The notes below the pieces were generated by a model that saw only the letters and a program-made list of their open reading frames with translations, did no database searches and was not told the origin of the DNA. The position numbers and the translations under genes were made by a program. DNA of 64,000 bases from Zasmidium citrigriseum (Eukaryota; Ascomycota; Dothideomycetes; Mycosphaerellales; Mycosphaerellaceae): contig NHNW01000061.1 in NCBI GenBank assembly GCA_002786025.1, positions 1 through 64,000 of the forward strand, read 5' to 3'. Positions 36,967-47,877 of this stretch are shown piece by piece (the stretch's first letter is position 1; every line of letters begins with the position of its first letter).

Positions 36967-39024
36967 CTACTCGGTGGCTCGCTTGCTCATCGCCCGGAAG
37001 ACATGGCCTTTCCAGTAGAACAGGGTCGGTGCTGGAGCCATTGCAGCAGCCAAGGCGCCCCATATCGACAACGCTTTGGGAACTCCCATGTTCCGGATCA
37101 TGGGGATCGAGGCGTGGACCATCATTGCTGAACCAAGTGTCAGCACGAGAATGAGTACGGGGAAGACCACGACTCACCACCAACGATATACCTCGAAATC
37201 GTCATCCCCACCAGCGCACTCGCACACACCCTCTCATACGCATCAATCGTATACTGGTAGATGGAGATGAAGATGGCCAGGCTGGCGAATCCGAAAATCC
37301 CACTCGCAACCAACGGACACCAAAACGAGACTCCCGAGGGCGGAGTCCAGGCGAGCCAGAAGATGCTGATATGGAGGAGAGGGCCGCCGATCTACGCATG
37401 TCAGCAAGTTATCCTCTCTTCGTCGGTTCAAGACACTTACGATAGCATACCACAACCTCTCCTCCGGCACAACCCTCCCACCACCCTCCTTCAATTTCCT
37501 CACATACCTTGGATATATCCAACCCACCAGCGGTGCCACAGCCACGAACCCGACATCCATGGCCAGGAAGCAGAGACCCACGCCTGTTTGAGAGAAGTTG
37601 TAGTATCCGTCCTGGCCGAAGATGTACGTGAACCCGGGAAGTAGGCCGAAGAGGACGCTGTAGATGATCATGAGGTAGAGCGTGAAGAGCGTCAAGATCG
37701 GCTCGGTGATGAGGAGGGTCCAGGGGGTCACGAGAGACTTCTTCAGCTTGCGCCAAAGAGCTGAGGTCGAGGCTGTTCGAACGTCAGCAGCAGAACGACT
37801 TGAAGCACAAGCGTAGCGAACCCTTCCCATCATCGACCTTCCCACCACCTCGGCACTTCTCCCTCCACGCCAACAACACAGGCCCATACGTCTCAGGCAC
37901 CACAAGCGCAATCACAATCGCCAAACTTCCCGCCAAAATCGCCGTCAACCAACTCGTCCAATGCCAACTCACCAACGGACTCGTAGCGATGAAATCGGCA
38001 ATCGCAGGAGCCACGAAAGGACCGATGAAGACGAAACAGGAGAGAAGCGGGAAGATGTACGTTCTTTCTCGTGGGGACCTACCAGCGACACGTCAGCCAT
38101 GGAGAGAAAGAGGCTTGGGGTGGTTGATATACTGACCACAAATCCGCCGCCGTCCCTCCAAACGTAACCGCCGGCGGACTCCCAAAGAAGCCCATGAAAC
38201 TTCGACAAATAATCCATGTCTGTACATTTGGAGCTGCGGCGCTGCCGAGGGCGAAGACAGACATTCCGAGGAGACTAAGGATGTACACTGGATTCCTGTC
38301 CATCATCAATCATCACTACCCACTCGATGCCGCGGACGGATTCGACTTACCGCCCGAACGTTTCAGAAAGCGGAGCTGCAATCGGCGTCCCCAGTCCAAA
38401 GAACACCATATACAGCGTCGTGGCTAGGAGAGCGACTTGTTGCCCGGAGGTGCCGTGGAGGTTGTAGGTTGCCATGGCTTGTGGTACGACTTCGGTGTCG
38501 AAGGAGGCTGCTCCGCTATTACCATTTCGAAAGTCAGTCGGCACTTGAGTGAGGGGGGCAGGGAATGAGGACTGTACGTACGAGGTGATCAGATTCGTCA
38601 TGCAGACGATGGTCGTGTATGTCCATTTGCGGGTGTAGGACCAGTTTTGGGGGTTGTGTGGATCGTTGGGTTGCCATTGCTTTGGAGACTGCTCTTGTTT
38701 TGGGTCTGGACTGGGTCTTGCAAGATCTTTCTCGCTATCACTCGATATCACGGTAGCATCCCCTGGTGAGTTCCCCGATGTTCCTGAGAAGAGAGTCTGG
38801 GTATCCTGTCTGATGGCTCGAAACTGCCTTGCTTGTGCGATCACCAAAGTCAACTTCGACAACACCTTTTCGATCATTTCCATCTCTTGCCAAGTCTTGC
38901 TGCAGTGTTCACCAAAAAGATCCATATCTGGCGAACCATTTCGTTGATCGACTACTTCAATACCTTGCATGCTATCTATATATACTCCCTTCCCAAATCG
39001 GACTTGATGCGGCTGTGGAGCCAT
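36967..39024 (-). CDS. MFS transporter, DHA1/TPO1-like, multi-exon
   Basis: At least six, probably seven exons: 39024-38582, 38515-38351, 38295-38137, 38078 to about 37822, 37772-37441, 37391-37178 and 37127-36967. This gives about 576 residues. A soluble N-terminal tail of about 130 residues ends in DPHNPQNWSYTRKW, the usual lead-in of this family. Motif A follows (PIAAPLSETFGRNP), then FGGTAADLWSPRERTY, then motif C (FIGPFVAPAIADF), with 12 membrane segments. The 66-bp intron 38516-38581 is a multiple of three without stops but has a GTACGT donor and sits exactly where the family has no insertion. The donor of the central-loop intron is uncertain (37,821 or 37,848); neither is consensus. 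The predicted role is plasma-membrane export of polyamines or toxic small molecules. Confidence 0.85.
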
Positions 39025-39285
39025 CACGGAGCGGAGAGCGGATTTGGAGGGATTGCGGAGGGGAGACTGGGGAAGAGATCTGCAAGTATCTCTCAAACAA
39101 CACACATTTCTCGCGGAGATCGATTCTGAGGTGCTTGATTCGTTGTGCAGTGACCATGCAAAGGAACATCGCTGCACTGCAACTCTCATTCAGCAATATC
39201 AAAAAGAATGCATTCATTGGACTCATTGGTATCTCCCCCAAACTCCCAAACCCCATACTTACAATCCCCCACCACTCACACCTTT

Positions 39286-41070
39286 TCACATCGTCCCATC
39301 CGGCGCAAAGGTATTAAAAGCCGGCATGTCATGCGTCAAAAAGTAATTCCAATCGAACTGCGAATCATTCAGCACATCCAGATTCCAGTCCTCAGAACTA
39401 CTCGCCGTCATGGGCGTCTCCTCAAAACCTGCCACTCCAGCACCGACGCCGTTCATCCCGTTGACCTGCGGCTGCGGCACCGACGGCGCAACAGGGGCTT
39501 TGAGGTTCTCCGGCTGTGGATCCTCGGCGGATTGATCCTTCTTAAGACTCAGCCCAAGCACTTCCGAATCTTCATCTTTCCGTTTCTTGGAGAGTCGGAC
39601 GAGGAAGCGGGAGGTCTTAAGGGCTTCTTTCATCGCCACCGTGCGGAAACGCTCGACGACGAATTCGAGTGTACGCATGGCGGTCGCGAGATGAGAGAGG
39701 GATTCACGGATGTCCATGGCCAGGAAGACACAGATTGTTTGGAAGGGGACGTTGGCGACGTGCCACCATGGCATGCCCTTCTCGGCCATTCGTCGTGCTG
39801 CTTCGAGCCCTCGTAGGCCGATGTTTATGATTTTGTTGATGATGTCGTTGGAGAGGTTTGGGTTGGCGAGGCGCAGGCGCCGGTATCCACAGAGTCCGAG
39901 ATTGGCCTTCGAAAGTGCAATGCCGTCGTGTCGAGGTTGGTATGCATCCAGCTTCTCCAGGAACTCTTCCCACTGACCGGCCTTGTCTGAGGTCTCGGGA
40001 TCCAGACAACACGATATGCTGTACAAATCCACATAATCTGCAGTAAAGTCACCCTCCTTGGGTGTGGGAAGTTGCGCCGTGATTCCTCGCAGGGCCACCC
40101 TCGTCCGTCCATACTCAAAGCTCACCCACGAATTCAGCATCCTCGCAACCCAAAACGTCCGTCGGCGGATCTCGGGATCGTTCTCGGCGTCATTGGCAGC
40201 TGGATGCAAGACCGAACTGCCCACTTCGAGTTGCAGTCCCACCGCTTCCACCAGATGCATCATGGTACAGCTCGCAATCCAAGTAGCGTGAGGATGATCC
40301 GTAGACCGTAGATAAAGACACCTCAACACCCAACTCTGCACATCCGCCAAGCACGGCGGCTGCATCGTACTCGTGCTCTCCAGCGCCTTCTTCTGCGAAT
40401 CCACCAGCGCCGGCAACATCGGCGTGAGCGTTCCCTCCGAGAACAAAATCCCCAGCGCCGCCACGCCACACAAAAGATGATCCGGCATCTCGCATGAATC
40501 TGGTCTCGACCAGCGAAGAGAAATCGCCTCCATCGTCCTTTCTTTGTCCAGAAACCCGTACAGCGGATGCACATTCGCAAAATGCAGCCTCGCGAGCGAA
40601 TACATCTGATCCTGATTCAGAATATCCGTAATCGGCGTCGACGCCGGCGGCGTATAAGACGTACTCCCCAAATTCCAGCCAAAAGTAAACAACTTCGGTC
40701 CAGAGCTCGGATCCAGTCGCATACCCAGTAATCTCGTGAACGCGATCCCAGAGTTGGCCTCCATGGACCGCATCTTGGACATGTCCTCGATGGTCGGCTG
40801 GGCGTTTTCGGATTTGATGTTCATCTCGGGACTGTGGGAAGAAGTGGCCCCGTCGGCGATGGCGTGCTGCTCGACCAGTTTGCTGCGTTTCCGCGGGTGT
40901 TTCTCGAAGTAGCACTTGTATTCGAATTGCGTGCACATGTTGCAGGGCATGTTGCCGTCGCACCGCCGTTTGCGCAGCCGGCAGGGCTCGCACGCTTGTT
41001 TGGCTCGTTGCCGCTTCTGTGCCGAGGGACTGGATCCGTTTGTGCTGCCATTCATGCCGGCGGAGTCCAT
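39286..41070 (-). CDS. Zn2Cys6 transcription factor with fungal_trans domain
   Basis: One exon of 594 residues from ATG 41,070. The zinc cluster is complete at residues 27, 30, 37, 43, 46 and 53 (CX2CX6CX5CX2CX6C), preceded by a basic KRQRAKQ and followed by KHPRKRSK. The middle region from about 160 to 430 is the fungal-specific regulatory domain, with LHFANVHPLYGFLDKE and the RRRTFWVARMLNSW helix. The C-terminus is acidic and aromatic (SEDWNLDVLNDSQFDWNYF), a plausible activation domain. It is the first of three consecutive regulator genes on this strand, and its 3' end faces the second MFS gene's start 261 bp away. Confidence 0.92.
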   Translation of the reverse strand: MDSAGMNGSTNGSSPSAQKRQRAKQACEPCRLRKRRCDGNMPCNMCTQFEYKCYFEKHPRKRSKLVEQHAIADGATSSHSPEMNIKSENAQPTIEDMSKMRSMEANSGIAFTRLLGMRLDPSSGPKLFTFGWNLGSTSYTPPASTPITDILNQDQMYSLARLHFANVHPLYGFLDKERTMEAISLRWSRPDSCEMPDHLLCGVAALGILFSEGTLTPMLPALVDSQKKALESTSTMQPPCLADVQSWVLRCLYLRSTDHPHATWIASCTMMHLVEAVGLQLEVGSSVLHPAANDAENDPEIRRRTFWVARMLNSWVSFEYGRTRVALRGITAQLPTPKEGDFTADYVDLYSISCCLDPETSDKAGQWEEFLEKLDAYQPRHDGIALSKANLGLCGYRRLRLANPNLSNDIINKIINIGLRGLEAARRMAEKGMPWWHVANVPFQTICVFLAMDIRESLSHLATAMRTLEFVVERFRTVAMKEALKTSRFLVRLSKKRKDEDSEVLGLSLKKDQSAEDPQPENLKAPVAPSVPQPQVNGMNGVGAGVAGFEETPMTASSSEDWNLDVLNDSQFDWNYFLTHDMPAFNTFAPDGTM

Positions 41071-41345
41071 GGCGAGACTTTTAATGGTGTTGGGTAAGGA
41101 TTTGATTGATTGCGAGGTGAGGTTTGATGGATGGACGGAAGTGACTGACTGCTCGCGCACGGGCCAGCGCCATGAATCGTCGGAGACACTCGTGCCGCGC
41201 CCGCGTCCGCTTTCGAAACAGCAAAACCCTTAGTCACCACCATACTGCCATTATTCAGCAGCCGGAATATACCCCATGTTCGCAGAGATGAACGAAATCA
41301 GGCATCATCGGGGTAGTAACAACTATCTCTAAAATTTCGCTTCAT

Positions 41346-43139
41346 TCAGAAGGTAGTCGTCGAACTCATCGTCATCGGACTGAGCAACGGATTGCTCCCT
41401 ACCACAAATGGTCTCTGCACAGGGAAGATATATTCTCCGGCCTTCAGCTCTCCGTCAACAAGCTTGACATACACCATCCTCCCAATCTCCCTCTTCCAGT
41501 ACCACTCATCGCACACATCGACTCCCGAAGTATCTACCTCGACAAACCTGGCCTCTGCTGGGATCTCACTGAATCGGAAGACATGCCCTTGCGGCAGGCC
41601 AAGTATCTCTCTTGCCCAAGTTTCCTCGGTATCCACGACATTCTGGTAGAACGATGCGAGAAAAGCTCCATCGAACACTCCCCGCATGTCCATTTCCGAC
41701 AGTAGCTTAATGCCTCTTTGGCGAATGAGCGAGTTGCGTGACTTCTCCACAATGAGACAGACCGTCTGGCCCACAGTCGTACCCATCACAAATGCCGGAC
41801 GGGTCATATTTGAGAAGGTCGGTTGCAACGTCGTGGGTTTGTCCTTGTCTGAGGCGAAGTACTTCTCACACAGCCCGAGAATGTACTCAAACTGCGGATC
41901 AAATCGATCGATTTCCATTTCGTCGGATATCCGGGAGAAGTCCACACAAGCATCGAACCAGACGTAGAAGACGTGGATTTCGACCAGCATCCGATTTGGG
42001 TCAGACTGATCCGAGGATGGCAGGCTTGCAAGGGCCGCCATCACCTTTTTCATCGAGTCCTTGGTGGCCGTCATACGGGCTTCCAGGTCAGGCAGTGCGT
42101 CAAGTGACACGGCGCGGGATTTGGCGAGGTTCAGGATTTGACGAAGATCCTCATCAAGATCTTCGAATCCTGGATATGACACTTTGAGCTCTTCTGCGGC
42201 TACGCCATCCAATTCGCAGCCAAGTGATTTGACTTGACTGTGAAGCACGTCGACATAGACCAGCGCTTCGTCCAGGGAGCCGAAGGAATTTGGCACAGGC
42301 TTGCTGCAGATCGGAGAAAGAAACGTGCCGTAATCTGCAAGCTCGGAAAGGTCGGCGTCGAGGCGTACAAACGTCTGTGTGAGAACATCCATTCTGGACC
42401 GGGCTGCAGGTTGCATTTCGATTGGTCGAGGGTGTTCGTGTGTTAACAGTTTGTGACTTGGGATGCGAGAGTGCTCGTAGAGGATGTTAAGACCGTTACG
42501 AAGGTGCATTGCGGCGTATTCATCCTCTCCGTTGAGGACTTCGAAGCAGAAAAGCAGAAGACATGCTGTCAGGACAGTCTCAATGTCGAATTTGGAGCCC
42601 GCTGAGCGCTTCTCGATCTCCGTCCGGACCATGCTAGCCGCCTTGCCATACTGCGAGAGTGCAGTCATGCGCTGATCGGATCGCAAGAAGCCGTTGAATC
42701 CACCCGCGGCCATGACCTGCTGGAGGGATCCGATTGCCATGGCAGCGTTGAGAATGGCTGGTTCCGAACGACAATAAGGCAGTATGAGGCGCTGCCATGA
42801 CATGGACCAGCTGTTGCCAGGCAACTCTTCAAACGCCCGATTGAGGAAGTAGTCCAGGGAATGTCGGTCTTTCGAACTGGTTCCGTTGGGAAGTGTCGGC
42901 AGGCCGTACCTCAGCATCGGCACAAGAGCTGTTGACTCTTCATTGGGTTGGAGCAGCGGTAGTCGTGATCGTGCGGATGGCTTGACAGCATCATATCCAG
43001 CGCACTCTCTTCCCGAGATCTCGCAATTCAGGCATGTCGGCTTCTCCTCGCCGCATTTGATGTGTCTCGCCCGACATGTTCGACATCCCGTCTTGACTTT
43101 CGGTCTTTTGGCTCTCTTCCTCACCAGCGGCACCGTCAT
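41346..43139 (-). CDS. Zn2Cys6 transcription factor
   Basis: One exon of 597 residues from ATG 43,139. The cluster lies at residues 19-46 as CX2CX6CX6CX2CX6C (GCRTCRARHIKCGEEKPTC...), right after a basic KRAKRPKVKTG. The rest is a helical domain with the DYFLNRAFEELPGN motif and ILNAAMAIGSLQQ, as in the PF11951-type regulators that often sit near secondary-metabolism and transport genes. It ends close to the surface-charge motif WYWKREIGRMVYVKLVDGEL. No target can be inferred. Frame extends upstream of 43,139 but without ATG. Confidence 0.92.
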   Translation of the reverse strand: MTVPLVRKRAKRPKVKTGCRTCRARHIKCGEEKPTCLNCEISGRECAGYDAVKPSARSRLPLLQPNEESTALVPMLRYGLPTLPNGTSSKDRHSLDYFLNRAFEELPGNSWSMSWQRLILPYCRSEPAILNAAMAIGSLQQVMAAGGFNGFLRSDQRMTALSQYGKAASMVRTEIEKRSAGSKFDIETVLTACLLLFCFEVLNGEDEYAAMHLRNGLNILYEHSRIPSHKLLTHEHPRPIEMQPAARSRMDVLTQTFVRLDADLSELADYGTFLSPICSKPVPNSFGSLDEALVYVDVLHSQVKSLGCELDGVAAEELKVSYPGFEDLDEDLRQILNLAKSRAVSLDALPDLEARMTATKDSMKKVMAALASLPSSDQSDPNRMLVEIHVFYVWFDACVDFSRISDEMEIDRFDPQFEYILGLCEKYFASDKDKPTTLQPTFSNMTRPAFVMGTTVGQTVCLIVEKSRNSLIRQRGIKLLSEMDMRGVFDGAFLASFYQNVVDTEETWAREILGLPQGHVFRFSEIPAEARFVEVDTSGVDVCDEWYWKREIGRMVYVKLVDGELKAGEYIFPVQRPFVVGSNPLLSPMTMSSTTTF

Positions 43140-43639
43140 GGCGATAAGCGGTGGAAGTGGCTCTCCTCCAGGGCTTTGAGGGTCCTGGCCATTGATGAAG
43201 AAGAAGAGGCCATCAGGGGAGTTGAGATGGAAGAAAGAGGTGAGGTGGTGACTCTTCCGCAACAGAGTTCAACGGTGATGTTCAGCTGCCAAGGATCGAC
43301 GTGCGTAGCTCAAAAACTGGTGAGACACTTTGCTGAGTAAGTGAATGTCTCGGCTTGCCCCACTGGGAAGGTACATGCCGAGCTTCTCCTTCTCTTCCAA
43401 TGCATCTTCCTTTCTCATCTGCGAACATCGCTGTCCAAACGACGTCCATCTCTTGATGCACTTGTCCTCGCGATATACAGCATGAGGAGCGTCATATCCG
43501 AGCTGTGTTCAAGCGTCTGGATGAGGACGAACCCTGCCGACATCCGAAGGCAGCTGCTGCGAGATGATCCCCTTTTGGAGTACCTGCAGCAGACCTGAGA
43601 TCCTGATGACCTCGAGCCACATCTTTCGGCGTCGATCCA

Positions 43640-45106
43640 TCAGATATTGACGCTCACGGCGCCATCTGTCTTCCACAGCGTCGGACACATCGGCGGATAC
43701 TCCCAGAACGCCTCGTATGCCTTCACCATCTCCATGACCTTGGTGCGTACCGGCTCGATCGTTCCTTTCTGGCCGAATCTCAGCAGAGGCTGCGTGATGC
43801 CAATATTCAACGCCCATCTGGTCTCTGCATCCGATGCTCGTAGCTTACGCTGAATCTCAAAGGCCTCACTCGCGACCTGCCAGACATCATCCAGGCATTC
43901 GTCCCAGCTGGAAGGCTTGCCGAGGAGTTCGTCGATGGTGCATTTGCAAGTCAGATAGTGCGACTCACAGCACAGGACACCCAACTCTTGCTTGAGTGTT
44001 AGGGCTTTCGAGTCACAGAATGCATCTGCTGCCAGGCGCCATTTGACCAAAGTTTCCTGCAAACTGAGAATCTGCAGCTGGACCGGAACTGGTTCGAACA
44101 CACCTTGCATGGCGTTTGAGATGAAAGTCAGTAGAGGGTGACAGACATTCACGGTCAGCCAGTCCTGCATCTGTTCAGCGTTCTCGAACATCGGCGGCTT
44201 GCTCGACTGATCCCTTCGCGGCACTCTCAACTTCGGAGATCGAGTCATGTCCTGGATTGTTGCATTGGCATCGATTCTCGCCAGTGTCGCATGCAGAACG
44301 TCGAACTCGGATGAATGAAGCGAGGTCTTTCGCTGTCGTTTCCAGGCATCGAAGATGGAGATACTGTTATTGAGATGGAATAGCGCAGCCTTTGTATCTC
44401 CTCTGAGTCTTTCGAGAGCGTACAGCAGCAGCGCAGAGCTCAGCACAACTTCTTGAGAGGGCGCTGATGTGTGCGACAAGTATGTGCGAAGTTCGGTGAT
44501 AGCTTTGCATGCTTGCTGAGCACTTGTCAGAGCCAACGGACCGGCGGCCACTTTCTTCGCCTCCCAATACGTTGAAGCGAGGGCAACAATAGCTTGACGA
44601 ATGACCGGCTCGTGGTGATGGCGTTGCAGGATGTACACCTGCCAGAATGCGCTTTCCACCTCTCCAGAAAGATCAATGGCGACCTCCTGGGCGTAGAAGT
44701 ACACCGCTCTACTCTCGTCGGCGCTTCTGATCGAATCCGAGATGTTATGTGGGCCCCAAAGGCTACATGGCTGCTTCTCGTCCGATGCATCGGAATCGTT
44801 GATGTCTTGCCATGGACAAGTCTTCGCCGCCGGCTTCTTCCTGGCCTCTTTCTTTCCCCACTCACTCTTCTTCTTCCTCGCAAAATTCATCTTCATCATC
44901 TGAGGCTGTCCTGCCGCTGACTCGCTGTTCTTCTTCGTCAAGGTCGGATCCATACAGCTTGCCCTATAATTCATCTGCACATGCCGATTGGCCAGCGTCC
45001 GACCACTCCTCCCAGCTCGCCCGCCCTCGTCACACGCCACGAAGAGGAAGCCCTCGTCCATCTGCGAGGTCAGCATAGGATTCTGACGAGAAGCTTGCAA
45101 CGCCAT
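43640..45106 (-). CDS. Fungal regulator-like protein without zinc cluster
   Basis: One exon of 488 residues from ATG 45,106 (another in-frame ATG is at 45,322). There is no Zn2Cys6 motif. Instead it has a short N-terminal block, FLFVAC then a Gly/Arg-rich loop then NRHVQMNYR, matching the F-x-FV ... RSHVM-R start seen in many zinc-less relatives of fungal transcription factors. A basic run, KKKSEWGKKEARKK, follows at about residues 76-89. The C-terminal part (from about 140) is the helical PF11951-like domain: VALASTYWEAKK, SSALLLYALERLRGD, EFDVLHATLARIDA. It is probably nuclear; direct DNA binding is doubtful. It is the third regulator gene in a row. Confidence 0.8.
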   Translation of the reverse strand: MALQASRQNPMLTSQMDEGFLFVACDEGGRAGRSGRTLANRHVQMNYRASCMDPTLTKKNSESAAGQPQMMKMNFARKKKSEWGKKEARKKPAAKTCPWQDINDSDASDEKQPCSLWGPHNISDSIRSADESRAVYFYAQEVAIDLSGEVESAFWQVYILQRHHHEPVIRQAIVALASTYWEAKKVAAGPLALTSAQQACKAITELRTYLSHTSAPSQEVVLSSALLLYALERLRGDTKAALFHLNNSISIFDAWKRQRKTSLHSSEFDVLHATLARIDANATIQDMTRSPKLRVPRRDQSSKPPMFENAEQMQDWLTVNVCHPLLTFISNAMQGVFEPVPVQLQILSLQETLVKWRLAADAFCDSKALTLKQELGVLCCESHYLTCKCTIDELLGKPSSWDECLDDVWQVASEAFEIQRKLRASDAETRWALNIGITQPLLRFGQKGTIEPVRTKVMEMVKAYEAFWEYPPMCPTLWKTDGAVSVNI

Positions 45107-45866
45107 TTGAGGAAGCCTGTTGAATGAAAGCTTGAGAACGTGACCTATTTCCAGGAGCAGGACGTGTTGATTAAATGGCGAGAAGCTGTTTGGCTGTCTT
45201 GGAGCTGAAAGCTGAAGGATGCACTTCCCAGCTGAAAAGCGGAACCTCTGTCCCAATGCGGAAGGTTTGCGAGATGTCGATCCCACAGCCCTGGGGAATG
45301 CGCTAAGATGGAGAAGCCTCATGCATGAAGTCGGGGAAGCGTGGTGGTACTACTTGCATCACCACTCTTCTCTAGCGCACCGGTCTGGACCTCAATGTCG
45401 CCAACGACTCTCAGCCGCGGCTCCGCGCGCCATCGAATGGTGACTCTCCGACGATAAAGGCAAAGTGACTGGGTTTAAGAAGCTTCGTGCTACAGTCAAG
45501 CGAAGACTTCGAGAAGAAGGCCATGGCAAAGGTCTGCCTAACCACTGAAGGTATCGGCGGGTTGGGAGAGCCTTGCGCAGAATTCGTGGCAACGAAAGGA
45601 TACAGGTCTTCAGCCGCAATCAAAAGAAGGGCAAAATTGTCATCGACGCAGTCGAAACGAAGAGCGGCAAGGCAGAGTTCGTGGCCTGCTACATGATTTT
45701 GGGGAAGGATATCCGCAACCTGCACAAATGCATGCATCCTTGAGAAGCACGGCTGCCTTATGAGATATGCCATCGTACAACTGATCCATACTTTGAGATG
45801 CTGACATGCACTTGCATAATGCTACCCACGGCGATGCAACTTGGTCGTTCACTCAGCTCTTCCCGA
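45107..45866. other. Intergenic spacer
   Basis: About 0.76 kb between the zinc-less regulator and the 3' end of the small secreted gene, both on the minus strand. It contains the regulator's promoter. No gene or repeat is recognised. Confidence 0.55.
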
Positions 45867-46461
45867 TTAGACGCATGTTCCTTGATCACCGGTGGTCGAA
45901 GCAAAGCATCCTCGACCAGGACAGTTACGTTCGCGAGTGGTGTAGGTGCCGTGACATTTGAGCTGCAAGCACAAGGTCAGTACAAACTTCAGGCGTGGAC
46001 ATTAGAGCTGAAGCATCTTATCTTACCAGTTTGGAGTAATCAGTACTGCAGATCTGTCGGCGACATTAGCGACCAAACGTTGTCATCGACATGCAAGTGC
46101 GAGCGTACGTATCCCCCATCGGCATTAACCTGCGAGCAATCCGTCGGTCCTCTCGCTCGATTCATTCCCGTGATGCCATTCTGACAGAAGCCTTGCGATC
46201 CATTCGCTCGGCAGTCGTTGGACCCGCAATATTGAGAGACGACTTTCCGAGGGGTCTTGTCTGGCTGGCAGTATCTACAAATTGAATTTGGTGAGTATCA
46301 TTCCGCAGTAAAAGACCTTGACATTTTCGAACGTACTGGACTTGCTGTCCGTCAGGACTGCAAATGTACCCGAAGCCGCTGTCGAGTTGGTAGCATGCCG
46401 TCTGCTGGGATGACACGACCGCAGCGAATGAGACCGCGAGAAGGAGTGTGGATGTGAGCAT
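45867..46461 (-). CDS. Small secreted protein with two six-cysteine repeats
   Basis: I built this by splicing; no exon is longer than 166 bp. Exons 46461-46337, 46274-46109, 46053-46027 (only 27 bp) and 45962-45867 join in frame to 137 residues ending at TAA. Donors are GTACGT, GTACGC and GTAAGA; CTCAC and CTGAC branch-like sites precede two acceptors. Residues 1-18 are a clear signal peptide. After it lie 12 cysteines in two repeats: 23, 34, 44, 58, 63, 72 and 88, 99, 109, 120, 125, 136. Spacing is X10, X9, X10-13, X4, X8-10 in both, and GYICS recurs at the second cysteine. The regular spacing supports the model. It is probably an apoplastic or surface disulphide protein, possibly an effector; I recognise no named family. 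Confidence 0.82.
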
Positions 46462-47877
46462 GCTGGAGAGGAGGCCAAAGGTTGTGATATAAGGCGAATG
46501 ACGCGAAAAGGTGAGGAATAGGGCAAAGGATTCCAGCGAACTCTCCTCCTCTTAAACTCGATGGCCTGGCTCTGCTCACTTGGGCCCATGGCCCCAGTCG
46601 AAGTTTACGACGCCCCGGCCAGTCTTCCAGAATATTTCTATGCCATGCAAGACTGAGGCGTGAGGTAGGGCAAGCGAAATTAGAGCTCAAGAAGGGCACT
46701 GGTTGCCGAATGGGAACGGAGGTGACGTCGATCGAGGCTTGTCATCTAATTTCACTGCGACTTGGACATGCTCTCCTTGTTCGCGGATGCCCGTTGATCG
46801 ATTAATCGGTGAGTGACACGAGGTTCTGGACCGGAGCTTGGGATTGAGGAAGGGATGTCCCGGCTGGATTGCCGGGCAGCCTTGTCTCCTCCAACGATGC
46901 TTTTCGTTACCTCGCTGTCAACACGAGCTTCTCTATTACGGGCAAGCAGAAAACACAGATTCGAACGTCCAGCTCAACAAAGACATATGGCTGCTCTACT
47001 ATGACAAGCCACAGTCGACGGCATCGTGATTGAAACTGTACTTTAGCAGGCTGCCATGGTCTGCATCGCAGGCGATGCCAAAAGGATGCCTTCCCTACGA
47101 CTCACTCTGAACGATCCCGGACGAGGTGACCTCTTCATACCATGATCGGAACTCGCTTTGGTGTGTGACCGTGCAATCTCTTGGAGCGTTTTGGGTACTT
47201 AAAGGAATGCCTACCGCAAGGCTACATTTGCCAGCCATCACGGTCAAGCGAATGCGAAAGAGCCAAGCCAAGACGAGGCTCTATTCTTGGCTTTCACGAT
47301 GTCTTGCATCTCACATCTGCTACACAAGAAGACAGCTAGTGACGACCTGCATTCCGATCGACCCGTGGTGCATATACGCTTGCTGGAATTTCGTCCGCCG
47401 AGATCCTAATCTCCGTGTAGCACGGAACATGAGGCACTTAACACCAAGGGAGAGAAGAGAGCTCTTCCGTCACTATATCCATCCTATCCACTAGGACTTC
47501 ATCAATGGCAACGATCAAAGGAACACCGGCAAGGATGCTCTGGCTTTGAGCGAGCTCATGCAGGGACTGCTCTTCGGCAGCTCACTCTGCTCGGCCGAAA
47601 CACACGTCAGATCTGCACCACCTCAACAGTCTGGCCATTGGCCTAACTCGGTCGACACTCGAGCTCTCTGACAACTCATTGCCTGGCTAGGAGGTAGGCC
47701 CGCAGCAAGATACGGCTGAAGAAACAATCCGCAAGCCGACCGTCCGATCTGACAAGCGCTTCGGCCGACCTCAATATCAAGCTTTTTGCTTCTTTTGAAA
47801 TATCTCAGCCGCTGCTGAACATCCATCCAGGTCATCATCTAAACGTTTGGTATTGTCTTGCCATCTTGGGCTTCAAC
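46462..47877. promoter_or_regulatory. Divergent intergenic region (1.4 kb)
   Basis: This separates the secreted cysteine-rich gene (minus) from the FAD monooxygenase (plus) and must hold both promoters. A frame at 47126-47494 (plus) shows no family motif and is probably chance. No repeats are visible. Such a long divergent spacer is compatible with complex regulation, but no known operator can be named. Confidence 0.5.

Noticed and set aside
43640..45322. Start of the third regulator at ATG 45,322
   Set aside because: The added 72 residues show no conservation pattern, and the conserved FLFV block lies close behind ATG 45,106.
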